DNA of 55,998 bases from an uncultured Opitutia bacterium. Its GTDB lineage: Bacteria; Verrucomicrobiota; Verrucomicrobiia; Opitutales; Opitutaceae. Of the stretch, positions 34,857 to 42,455 are shown in pieces (the first letter of the stretch is position 1; each line of letters begins with the position of its first letter). The notes beneath the pieces are model-generated. The model was not told the origin of the DNA and did not search any database. It saw only the letters and a program-made list of their open reading frames with translations. The position numbers were made by a program, and so were the translations under genes. Where the stretch lies: contig CALFZM010000349.1 in NCBI GenBank assembly GCA_937952235.1, positions 1 through 55,998 of the forward strand, given 5' to 3'.

Positions 34857-34980
34857 GTCACCGGCGACCACGGCCGCTCCGAACGGTGGAGCAGCTTGTG
34901 CTCAAGCTGCTGTGGTCGGATGTGTCGCACGTCTGCCGCCTGGGGACAGGCGGCTCCGCCGCAACGGCCTCATTCCGGCT
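34857..34980 (-). repeat. REPIN-like repeat, copy g
   Basis: Core 34885-34960 (GGTGGAG to CTCCGCC); outer part continues to CATTCCGGCT. Located between the convergent ceramidase-fold and SIMPL genes. Confidence 0.82.
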
Positions 34981-35008
34981 GAGGCCTTCCGGTCGCGCCC
35001 GGGACGGG

Positions 35009-35743
35009 TCAACGGAGCGAGAAGGCCGCCGACACCGTCGCGGTGATGGTCTTCTCCAGCGACGTCGTGTCGTTGTTTCCCTCCCAACTGGTGGCCGAGC
35101 CATGGACCGGGTTGATCTGCACGACGCCCATGCGCGCCTGACGCAGCTCCTTGATCTGCCGGCCACCCTGGCCGGCGATCTGTTCGGCGCGGGCAAGGGC
35201 ATCCTTTGTGGCTTCGGCCATCATCTCGACCTTCGCCTCGCTGGCCTTGGTATAAATGAACTCCATTGCCTCGGAGACGAACACGACGCCCTGCTCGAGC
35301 AGCTCCGTCGCCTCGCTGCTGAGCTGCGGCAGCCGGAGTACGTCCTCGGAATGCAACTCGACCGGCTGGCTGAGGCGGAAGCCGACGCGCCGCGCCACGG
35401 AATCGCCGTAGTCCTCGCTCCGGCCGGTGATGTCCTTGATCCGGACCGGCGCCAGGAAGTACGGGCCCACGTTCTTCGCCTTCAGGAAAGCCTCCACCTT
35501 CGCGAGGTCCGCCTTCAGCTTCTGCTGTGCCTCCAGGAGCGTCGCCGCCTCGGTGGAGAAGCTGGCTCGCCAGATGGCGAGATCGGAACGGACGTTCTTC
35601 CGCGCCGAGCCGGTGACGTTGATGACCTGCGACTCTGCGATCCGGGTCCAGGCGCCGGCGACGACCAGGGCGGCGAAGCCGATGCCGGCGGCGAGGAAGA
35701 GACCGGCGAGCAGGCCGAAGAGATGCGGACGGGAAGATTCCAT
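35009..35743 (-). CDS. SIMPL domain protein
   Basis: A 244-residue protein anchored or exported by one N-terminal hydrophobic segment (LFGLLAGLFLAAGIGFAALVVAG). The rest is a SIMPL (DUF541) domain: INVTGSARKNVRSDLAIWRASFS, an internal coiled helix rich in KADLAKVEAFL, SEAMEFIYTKASEAKVEMMAEATKDALARAEQIA, ending in a beta strand ITATVSAAFSL. SIMPL proteins are periplasmic and of mostly unknown function, sometimes linked to oxidative stress. There is no operon partner here. Confidence 0.88.
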   Translation of the reverse strand: MESSRPHLFGLLAGLFLAAGIGFAALVVAGAWTRIAESQVINVTGSARKNVRSDLAIWRASFSTEAATLLEAQQKLKADLAKVEAFLKAKNVGPYFLAPVRIKDITGRSEDYGDSVARRVGFRLSQPVELHSEDVLRLPQLSSEATELLEQGVVFVSEAMEFIYTKASEAKVEMMAEATKDALARAEQIAGQGGRQIKELRQARMGVVQINPVHGSATSWEGNNDTTSLEKTITATVSAAFSLR

Positions 35744-36210
35744 GACAAAAGGACGGGGCTCGGTTCGATGGAGAATTCTTGGTGTGAATCAATCGCCGGG
35801 GCCGGGCAGGTCGACGGTAGTTGATTCCGTAATACGCGACGGATGCATCGCCATGGCCGTGCGGGGCGCCGCCGATCGCGCGGCACGGAGGGCATTAGGG
35901 CGCCTTAAATGAAATCGCAGCCGCCCAGGGCGGGATCCCAGAGCACATCCAGTGAATGCGTAGCCGCTCGAACTGGGATCTCAAACGCGAAGACGCCAAG
36001 GTGAGCAAAGATCCGCGAGGAAAACGTGGCGAAACTTCGCGCTCCTTTGCGACTTTGCGTTTAGGTTTGGGCTACAGAATTATTGAATCTGCTCTCGTGC
36101 GGTTAACGCCACCGGCCCTCACCGCGGACGGCAATTTGCCTGGTCCGAGTCAACTGCGGTTCGCGCGGTGGCGGCTGGACTTCGGCGCGGCCGCGCCGCT
36201 TCACTCGCGC
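35744..36210. other. 467-base gene-free stretch
   Basis: Holds an imperfect 19-bp inverted repeat (35983-36001 with 36044-36062; AAACGCGAAGACGCCAAGG against AAACGCAAAGTCGCAAAGG in the same sense), a type of repeat frequent in intergenic DNA. A related right arm is at 48430-48447. I see no RNA gene or clear promoter, but the stretch is less GC-rich than the rest and must include promoters for the two divergent genes. Confidence 0.6.
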
Positions 36211-36963
36211 ATGCACATGCGTGTCGCTTTGGTCACCGGAGGAGGATCGGGCATCGGCCGCGCCTGCGCGCTGGCTCTGGCGAAGGCGGGGTTTGTCACC
36301 GTCGTGACGGGCCGGCGGCGCGAACCGCTCGACACCACCGTCGCGGCCATCGCGGCCGACGGCGGACAGGGCCTGGCGCTACCGGCCGACGTGACGGATC
36401 CCGCGGCCGTGCGCGCGCTTTTCGGCGAGGTGCGGCAGCGGTACGGGCGGCTCGATGTGCTTTTCAACAATGCGGGCATCAGCGCTCCGGCGGTGCCGCT
36501 CGAGGAGCTGACGTTCGAACAGTGGCGTGCCGTGGTGGACACCAACCTTACCGGACCCTTTCTCTGCACCCAGGAGGCATTCCGCCTGATGAAGGCACAG
36601 ACGCCCCGGGGCGGCCGGATCATCAACAACGGCTCGATTTCCGCCCAGGTGCCCCGGCCGAATTCCGCGCCCTACACGGCCACCAAGCACGCGATCACGG
36701 GCCTCACCCGGTCGACCTCGCTCGATGGCCGCCGACATCAGATTGCCTGCGGCCAGATCGACATCGGCAACGCCGCCACCGAGATGACTGCCCGCATGCG
36801 GGAGGGCGTGCCCCAGGCCGACGGCACCCGGAGGGAGGAGCCGACATTCCCGGTGAGCCACGTCGGCGATGCCGTGGTCTACATGGCTCGCCTGCCGCTC
36901 GACGCCAACGTCCAGTTCATGACCGTCATGGCGACCGCGATGCCCTACATCGGCCGGGGCTGA
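36211..36963 (+). CDS. short-chain dehydrogenase/reductase
   Basis: A 250-residue classical SDR: cofactor motif TGGGSGIG (residues 9-16), NNAGIS, a serine strand INNGSISAQ and catalytic Y155-x-x-x-K159 (YTATK). The start at 36211 places the glycine motif at the usual distance; the longer frame to 35956 runs through the intergenic repeat. Variants with the GSISAQVPRPNSAPYTATK sequence are annotated as general SDRs with unknown substrate. It is convergent with the DenD-like gene, 42 bases apart. Confidence 0.9.
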   Translation: MHMRVALVTGGGSGIGRACALALAKAGFVTVVTGRRREPLDTTVAAIAADGGQGLALPADVTDPAAVRALFGEVRQRYGRLDVLFNNAGISAPAVPLEELTFEQWRAVVDTNLTGPFLCTQEAFRLMKAQTPRGGRIINNGSISAQVPRPNSAPYTATKHAITGLTRSTSLDGRRHQIACGQIDIGNAATEMTARMREGVPQADGTRREEPTFPVSHVGDAVVYMARLPLDANVQFMTVMATAMPYIGRG

Positions 36964-37005
36964 GCGGGCGGGAGAGCCTGCGCAGCCGGCCGCGGGCGCT
37001 TGCGG

Positions 37006-37989
37006 TCACGCCACGAAGCGGCCGCCCAGTTCGTCGGCGATATGCACGCGGATGATCTCCTCGAAGCTCGACTCCGCTCGGAATCCGAGGCCCAGCGCAC
37101 GGCGGGGATCGAAGTTGCGGGGCCAGCCCGCGACGATCCGGACGATCGTCGGATCCGGTTCGCGCCGGATGCGTTTCACGACGTTGTCGCCGGCCACGCG
37201 GCGCAGCGCCTCGATCTGCTCGGCGACGGTGACGGACAATCCCGGCATGGAGAGAGTGCGGCGCGGCCCGAGCTGCTCCGCCTTCAGCCCCGCGGCGTGC
37301 AGGAGGAAGTTCACCGCGGAGCGGGGCGAGGCGTGCCAGTGCCGGACATCCTCTGCGACCGGCAGCACCGCCTCCTGGCCCGCCAGCGGTTCGCGGATGA
37401 TGTTCGAGAAGAAGCCCGACGCCGCCTTGTTTGGCTTGCCGGGCCGGACACAGATCGTGGGCAGCCGGATGCCGACGCCGTCGAAGAAGCCGCGGCGGGA
37501 GTAGTCCGACAGCAGCAGTTCGCCGATCGCCTTCTGGGTGCCGTAGCTGGTGAGCGGCGTGTGGAAAAACTCGTCGCCAATGGCGTCCGGGAACGGCGCA
37601 CCGTACACCGCGATCGACGACGTGAACACGAGCCGCGGGCAATAGCCGTCGCCGATCCGGCGGATCGCCTCGAAGAGCTCCCGCGTGCCATCGAAGTTGA
37701 TCCGGTAGCCCTTCTCGAAATCCGCCTCGGCCTCCCCGGAGACGATGGCGGCGAGGTGGAAGATCACGTCGGGCCGCGTTGCCACGAGTCTGGCGGCTTC
37801 GCCTGGCAGCGAGAGATCCGACACCGCGACGTTCGTGCGAAATGCCGCCCCGGCGGGAGCCTCGCCGGCGACGACGTCATGCACCGTCGCCTGCGTGATC
37901 GCGCGGCCGTTGAGCGCCCCGTCGCGCGCCAGGCGCGCGAGCAGTTTCCGCCCCACCATGCCCGCGCCGCCGATGATCAGAATGTGCAT
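37006..37989 (-). CDS. denD: NAD-dependent epimerase/dehydratase family, D-erythronate dehydrogenase-like
   Basis: A 327-residue extended SDR. GGAGMVG (residues 7-13) binds NAD, and Y149-x-x-x-K153 (SYGTQK) is the catalytic pair with S124/S125. The overall pattern MHILIIGGAGMVGRKL, HLAAIVSGEAEADFEKGYRINFDGT and RLPTICVRPGKPNKAASGFFSNIIREPL fits the DenD group, which oxidises D-erythronate at C2 to 2-oxo-tetronate. Sugar-acid degradation would agree with the YiaK-like gene at 47261. The start at 37989 is preferred to 38064 since the Rossmann strand follows it directly. The kinase (DtnK/OtnK) and isomerase partners are not in the window. Assignment to DenD is from sequence pattern only. Confidence 0.72.
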   Translation of the reverse strand: MHILIIGGAGMVGRKLLARLARDGALNGRAITQATVHDVVAGEAPAGAAFRTNVAVSDLSLPGEAARLVATRPDVIFHLAAIVSGEAEADFEKGYRINFDGTRELFEAIRRIGDGYCPRLVFTSSIAVYGAPFPDAIGDEFFHTPLTSYGTQKAIGELLLSDYSRRGFFDGVGIRLPTICVRPGKPNKAASGFFSNIIREPLAGQEAVLPVAEDVRHWHASPRSAVNFLLHAAGLKAEQLGPRRTLSMPGLSVTVAEQIEALRRVAGDNVVKRIRREPDPTIVRIVAGWPRNFDPRRALGLGFRAESSFEEIIRVHIADELGGRFVA

Positions 37990-38063
37990 GGGGTCATCAC
38001 TTCGGGGAATCCGGCCGGGATTACAAGGGCATGCGAAAAGGGGGTCAGACTGGAAGGGCGCCA

Positions 38064-38206
38064 AGCCGGACTCATGCAGTTGGCCTTCAAATCACGCGTG
38101 AAAACGGCCGCACTGAAAGGTGGAGCGGCTTGTCCTCAAGCTGCTGCGGATCGGTCCATCGCGCACGTCAGCCGCCTGGGGACAGGCGGCTCCACCGCAA
38201 CGGCAG
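38064..38206 (-). repeat. REPIN-like repeat, copy h, fused to a gene end
   Basis: Core 38119-38196 (GGTGGAG to CTCCACC). It keeps the outer end AGCCGGACTCATG at 38064-38076 and the other end CCGTTGCGG at about 38205. It interrupts the 3' end of the sulfatase remnant that follows on the minus strand. Confidence 0.87.
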
Positions 38207-38529
38207 AGCGTGGCGTCCCAGGCCTGCAGCTTCGCGTACAGTCGGTCTCCGATCTCCGGATACGTCGCGAGGAGGTTGCGCGTCTCGCCGTCGGGCGTGC
38301 TGGTGTCGAAGAGGTGACGCTGCGTCCCGAGCAGGACGAGCTTCCATTTTCCCTCGAGCACCGCGGCCTGCGAACGCCAGCGCCAGAAGAGGGTTTCGTG
38401 GGGCGGACCGGACTTCTCGCCGGTGAGGAACGGGATGAGGTTCACGCCGTCGAGCGCCGGATCGGCGGGCAGGCCGGCGAGCGCGAGCAGGGCGGCGATT
38501 ACGGAAAGAAGGCGGAGGGACGCGTTCAT
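38092..38529 (-). pseudogene. core-deleted sulfatase remnant reading into a repeat
   Basis: A 145-residue open frame on the minus strand. Residues 1-16 are a signal peptide that runs straight into LALAGLPADPALDGVNLIPF, a late sulfatase segment. The tail FWRWRSQAAVLEGKWKLVLL and HLFDTSTPDGETRNLLATYP is the normal sulfatase C-terminus. The whole catalytic core, with metal residues and CxPxR, is absent. The join falls inside similar Leu/Ala-rich words (signal peptide LLALAG and C-terminal LLALAGL), a plausible recombination point. The last ~37 residues are encoded by repeat h, so the original stop is also gone. It lies in the minus-strand operon with the 39588 and 41154 genes. Confidence 0.85.
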
Positions 38530-38577
38530 GGCGAAGGGGGTGGGGCGGATCGAAGCGTGCGCCGCGTTGCACGTGGT

Positions 38578-39588
38578 TCAGGGATTCGACAGCGTGGCGC
38601 GTTCGGCGGCGTACTTCGTCCACAGGGCGTCGAGCCGCGCGGCGATTGCGGCCTCGGTGCCCACGACGAGCCAGTACCGGTAGCGGTACGTCGAGCTCGG
38701 CCCGAGGTTCACGCGGTCGATCGGTGCGACGTGCATGCACGGTCCGGCAGCGGGATCGTCGCTGGCGCCGCCGGCGTGCGGACCGTAGTTCCAGGGCTGG
38801 GTCGCGGCGGGGCTGAACACCGCGACGCCCTGGCCGTTCGGGGCGAAGAACGCCATCGCCTGACGCGGCGGCGTGGCCTTGCCCCAGGGCGGACCGGGCT
38901 TCTGCGTCTCGACGCGCCACGCGCTGCCGCCGAGGTGGCTCTTCATCGCACTGAAATTGCGCGTGAAGTAACAGGCGGGAATTTCCTGCGGCGAACGTCG
39001 CGCCGGGCCCCAGCGGTCATCGGCGGCGCGCCGGGCGATGAATTCGCAGCGAACGATCACGACGTCAGGCATGCCGGGCTCGAATGTCGTCCATTGCCGC
39101 ATGACCGCGGCCGCTTCCTCGTCGGGCATGTCCCAGAGCTTGGGCACGGTCTCGGCGTACAGGGTGTGTCCCTCCTGTCGCTCGAAGACCGAGACCCGGG
39201 CCCATGACGACACGCCCCCGCCCTGGATGGGATTCCAGGACCACGGACTCCAGGACTTGCTTTGGCCCTCGGGCCGGCGGTCAAGGCGCAGGCCGGCGTA
39301 GTACGACTGCTGGATCAAGCGGCCGGGATCGGCCACGTTGACCATGTTTTTCGGATACGCGGACGACGAGAGCCAGGTGATCGCGCCGCCCTTGGCGCGA
39401 TCGATGCCGATCCGGACCGTGCCATTTTCGAGCAGGAGCAAGTCCTCGCCGCGCGGACCGATGTTGGGCGTCGCGGCCGCCGCCATGCTGGCGAAGAGCG
39501 CAATGCCGAAGCGGAATGGGGTCAGGCCGTTACATGTTACAGCTGCTGTAACATGTAACGGCCTGACCCCATGTCGGACGGATTCCAT
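38578..39588 (-). CDS. secreted protein of unknown function, mutarotase-like N-terminus
   Basis: A 336-residue protein, 12 bases after the sulfatase stop and so probably cotranscribed. From about residue 27 a hydrophobic signal segment (FGIALFASMAAAATP) appears. The following LLLLENGTVRIGIDRAKGGAITWLS resembles the start of galactose-mutarotase-fold/GH-associated beta-sandwich domains, with two further beta-rich parts; I recognise no catalytic motif. Residues about 6-24 are encoded by the 57-bp palindrome at 39516-39572, which is exactly 19 codons and keeps the frame, so the natural n-region of the signal peptide has been altered. Whether export still works is unknown. Confidence 0.65.
   Translation of the reverse strand: MESVRHGVRPLHVTAAVTCNGLTPFRFGIALFASMAAAATPNIGPRGEDLLLLENGTVRIGIDRAKGGAITWLSSSAYPKNMVNVADPGRLIQQSYYAGLRLDRRPEGQSKSWSPWSWNPIQGGGVSSWARVSVFERQEGHTLYAETVPKLWDMPDEEAAAVMRQWTTFEPGMPDVVIVRCEFIARRAADDRWGPARRSPQEIPACYFTRNFSAMKSHLGGSAWRVETQKPGPPWGKATPPRQAMAFFAPNGQGVAVFSPAATQPWNYGPHAGGASDDPAAGPCMHVAPIDRVNLGPSSTYRYRYWLVVGTEAAIAARLDALWTKYAAERATLSNP
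39516..39572. repeat. 57-bp near-perfect palindrome (28-bp arms, 1-base centre)
   Basis: The arms 39516-39543 and 39545-39572 are exact reverse complements around a single T; it includes GTTACATGTTACAGC and GGGGTCAGGCC words. GGGGTCAG-type hairpins are often seen at ends of IS200/REP-associated elements. A partial GGGGTCAGAC occurs at 38041-38050. Confidence 0.92.
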
Positions 39589-39600
39589 GCGCGTCGCGAG

Positions 39601-41154
39601 TCAACGTTTCCCATTGGCCTTGGCCCACGTGAAATACTCCTGGATCGTGTAGAACGTCTGCGTGCCATAGAGTCGTGCGCCTTCCTCGAGCGGTTCGGGA
39701 TGGTTGAAGCTCCACGCGTCCCGCTTCTCTGCCATCAGCGCGGCCAGCTTGCGATCAAGCTCGGCGCGCAACGCGGCGTGCCGCGGATCCGAGGCAAGAT
39801 TGGTCAGTTGCCAGGGATCGGACCGGTGGTCGAAGAGCACCCAGGGATCGTTCTCGTAGCGCGCGTAGGTATAGCGGTCCGTGACGATGCCTCGCCAGGG
39901 CGCGGTGACCTGATCGGGGCGGTAGGGCACGAAGAGCTGCAGCAGCACGGCGTCCGGGCCGGCGGTCGTCTGGCCGAGGGCGACGCGCGAGAGATCCGCA
40001 CCCTGGAAGTGGGCCGGTACCGGTAGTCCCGCGAGGCCGAGTAGCGTCGCGGGCATGTCGACGTGGCTGAACAGCGTGTCCACGACCTGCCCCTGGGGGA
40101 TGCGTGCCGGCCAGCGCAGCAGGCCCGGGATGCCCGCCGACTCCTCGTGCGGCTTGCGTTTCCTCCGCAGGCCGTGCGAGCCGAGCATGTCGCCGTGATC
40201 CGAAGTGAAGAGGATGAGGGTGTTCTCATCCTGCCCCGTCTCCTCGAGCGTCCGCAGCAGACGCCCGACCTGGTCGTCGATCGCGGTGATGGCGGCGTAG
40301 TAGGCGGCGATCTCCTCGCGGCCGCCCGTTCGCACATACGTGCCGCCAGGCATGTCAGGTCGGCGGTACTTCGGCGGGATCGCGTTGCCCCCGGGCCTCG
40401 TCTCGCTGTTCGGCTGCCAGTTTTTCGGCGGGGTGAGCTTCTCCGGGTCATAACGCTTCATGTACGCGTCGGGTGCGCCGTACGGGTCATGTGGCGGTCC
40501 CATCTGCACCATCAGGAAGAACGGCTTCTCGCGCGGCTGCCCCCGGATGAATTCGACCGCGAAGTCGCAGGACGCCTCGGCCTCGAACTTCGGCACGATG
40601 ATCATCTCGGGCGTGTCGCGGAAATACCAAGGGAGGAAGTGCCGGTGGTGGCACTGGTAGGCGGCCCAGAACTCGAAGCCCTGGCGGCGTGGCCCGGGGG
40701 GCACGAAACCCGGATCGCGCGGGCCACCGTCGAGATGCCATTTGCCGATGAAGCCCGTGCGGTACCCCGCCTCGCGCAGGAGCTCCGCTAGCGTCACTTC
40801 GGATTCGCGCAGCCGGAGATCGTTCGCGATCATGCCGTTCACGTGAGGATACGTGCCGGTCAGCAGGATCGCACGGGCGGGGCAGCAGACCGGGACGTTG
40901 GCGTACGTGCGCGTGAAGCGCACGCCCTCGCGGGCGAGCCGGTCGATGTGCGGCGACTGCACATCTGGATTGCCTGCCACGCCCATCGCCGAACCGCGCA
41001 TCTGATCGGGGAGAAGCAGAAGGATGTTGGGGCGCACCGCCGGTTTTGCCGGCAGGGCGACGGCGCCGAAAACCAACGCGGCGAGCAGCATCCGTGGGCG
41101 GGGGCGGAGCCGGGTGGGGGAGACGGGGTCCATGGGGTGGTGTCGACCACTCAC
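39601..41154 (-). CDS. secreted sulfatase (CxPxR with CCPAR)
   Basis: A 517-residue sulfatase. The activation motif reads C90-C-P92-A-R94 (VPVCCPARAILLTG); D50-Q51 replaces the usual DD as in several S1 subfamilies related to choline- and heparan-type enzymes. Also present: YRTGFIGKWHLDGG, LFTSDHGDMLGSHG and a C-terminal LFDHRSDPWQLTNLASDP. It is longer than the other two full copies. Several Met starts are possible: 41154, 41133 and 41091; a signal peptide is seen from MLLAALVFGAVALPA, so 41091 or 41133 may be the true start. It heads the minus-strand operon of mutarotase-like protein and sulfatase remnant. Confidence 0.92.
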   Translation of the reverse strand: MSGRHHPMDPVSPTRLRPRPRMLLAALVFGAVALPAKPAVRPNILLLLPDQMRGSAMGVAGNPDVQSPHIDRLAREGVRFTRTYANVPVCCPARAILLTGTYPHVNGMIANDLRLRESEVTLAELLREAGYRTGFIGKWHLDGGPRDPGFVPPGPRRQGFEFWAAYQCHHRHFLPWYFRDTPEMIIVPKFEAEASCDFAVEFIRGQPREKPFFLMVQMGPPHDPYGAPDAYMKRYDPEKLTPPKNWQPNSETRPGGNAIPPKYRRPDMPGGTYVRTGGREEIAAYYAAITAIDDQVGRLLRTLEETGQDENTLILFTSDHGDMLGSHGLRRKRKPHEESAGIPGLLRWPARIPQGQVVDTLFSHVDMPATLLGLAGLPVPAHFQGADLSRVALGQTTAGPDAVLLQLFVPYRPDQVTAPWRGIVTDRYTYARYENDPWVLFDHRSDPWQLTNLASDPRHAALRAELDRKLAALMAEKRDAWSFNHPEPLEEGARLYGTQTFYTIQEYFTWAKANGKR

Positions 41155-41326
41155 CCGCTGCGGCCGGTCGGGTTCAGTGCAGCCTGGGTGATCGCGGTCG
41201 CAATCGAAAGCCGGAAAGCGGGTGCCGATAGGCTTGGCTCGCGGGGAATCGGCGAGAAAAGTCGCCCCGCTCGCCGCACTCCGCAGCCGTCCCGCGGAAC
41301 CGGCCGGCCCGAGGAGGTGGAAGTCC

Positions 41327-42373
41327 TCATGGGGTCGAGGATGCGAGCGGGATCGGAACGCCGCCGGCCACGGCGACCGGCAGCCCGTTCTGAAGCGAGC
41401 ACTCGGCGAACCGCTGATCGTTGCGCAGGATCAACCCCCGCAGTGCCGCCAGTCCACCCGAGACCGTCTCGCCCCCCTTTTCGCGATTGCCCGTTTCGAC
41501 GTGGACGTCCTGGAACCGATAGATGTCGCCGCCGAACTTCAGCGTGCTGGCGACGGTGGAAATCAGTTGGCTGGCGGACCCGCGCTGGCTCGGCAGCAGG
41601 CGCGTGGAGAATGCGGACACGAAGTGATTCACGTGCTGTTCGCTGACGTCGATGGCGAGATCATCGCCGCGGATCGCGCCCGTGACGGCGGAGCGGGTCC
41701 GGGTCTCCGCGCCCTGGAAATCCGAACCCCCTTCGGTGACGCCGCGCGATTCCAGCTCGATCGTGAAGCGCCGGCCCTGCACCACCGCCCATCCGCTCAG
41801 GCGCACGCCGAAGTTCTGGCCGTCGTATTCCTCCCGGATCGTCACCTCGGCCTCGTCCGGCAGGCGGTGCACATAGGTCAGGCGATGGGGTGCCATGAGC
41901 CAGTTCGCCGCGAACATCGCGGAGTTGTCGCCGGCGGCGTCGATCGCTTCGAACTCGTGCAGCTTCATTCCCTCGCGGACGACGAGCTTGTCGCTGGGCT
42001 CCGGATGGTAGTGAAAGCCCTGCGGCGTCGCCGTGATCGTCCCGGACCGCGTGATCTGGCCGAAGTTGGCCGCGCCGGTTTGCGCCGTGGCGAAATACAC
42101 GCCTTCCACGACCATCTGGCGCGAACTCAACACGCCCGCCATGGTCAGCCGCGGCAGGCTGAAGGCGACGGAAAGCGCGGCGCGCGCCGCGGCTGCGCTC
42201 CCCTGTGCGCGCGGGAGGGAGGAGGCGGCAGCCCGGGCCGGAGCAGCGGCGACCACGGACGGCGCGGTGGTCGTTGTCGCCGCACTGGGGGCCGGCGAAT
42301 CGGGGGCCCGCCCGCAGCCACCGGCGAGGCAGCAGCCGAGCAACGGCAGCGCGATGCGGCTCGGGCCGCGCAC
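41327..42373 (-). CDS. putative lipoprotein of unknown function
   Basis: A 348-residue protein if started at the GTG at 42373, which gives a lipoprotein-like leader (IALPLLGCCLAGGCG) with a lipobox cysteine, then an Ala/Thr/Pro-rich linker. The frame is also open to ATG 42478, but that start overlaps the upstream gene by 23 bases and has no signal sequence. The mature part is beta-rich (IRSGTITATPQGFHYHPEP, RLSGWAVVQGRRFTIELESRG, TLKFGGDIYRFQDVHVETG) and I recognise no catalytic family. Separated from the beta-propeller gene by 82 bases, so they may be cotranscribed. A surface glycan-binding role is possible but unsupported. Confidence 0.6.
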   Translation of the reverse strand: MRGPSRIALPLLGCCLAGGCGRAPDSPAPSAATTTTAPSVVAAAPARAAASSLPRAQGSAAAARAALSVAFSLPRLTMAGVLSSRQMVVEGVYFATAQTGAANFGQITRSGTITATPQGFHYHPEPSDKLVVREGMKLHEFEAIDAAGDNSAMFAANWLMAPHRLTYVHRLPDEAEVTIREEYDGQNFGVRLSGWAVVQGRRFTIELESRGVTEGGSDFQGAETRTRSAVTGAIRGDDLAIDVSEQHVNHFVSAFSTRLLPSQRGSASQLISTVASTLKFGGDIYRFQDVHVETGNREKGGETVSGGLAALRGLILRNDQRFAECSLQNGLPVAVAGGVPIPLASSTP

Positions 42374-42455
42374 CCAGGGGCGATGGGTTCCGGCGTACAA
42401 CACGACGATGAAGCGTGTGCGCCCGGATCCGGGTCCCGTCAAGCTGCGGAGCGGC

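Noticed and set aside
36211..36963. Longer SDR start at 35956
   Set aside because: The added 85 residues translate the intergenic inverted repeat and push the glycine motif far from the N-terminus.
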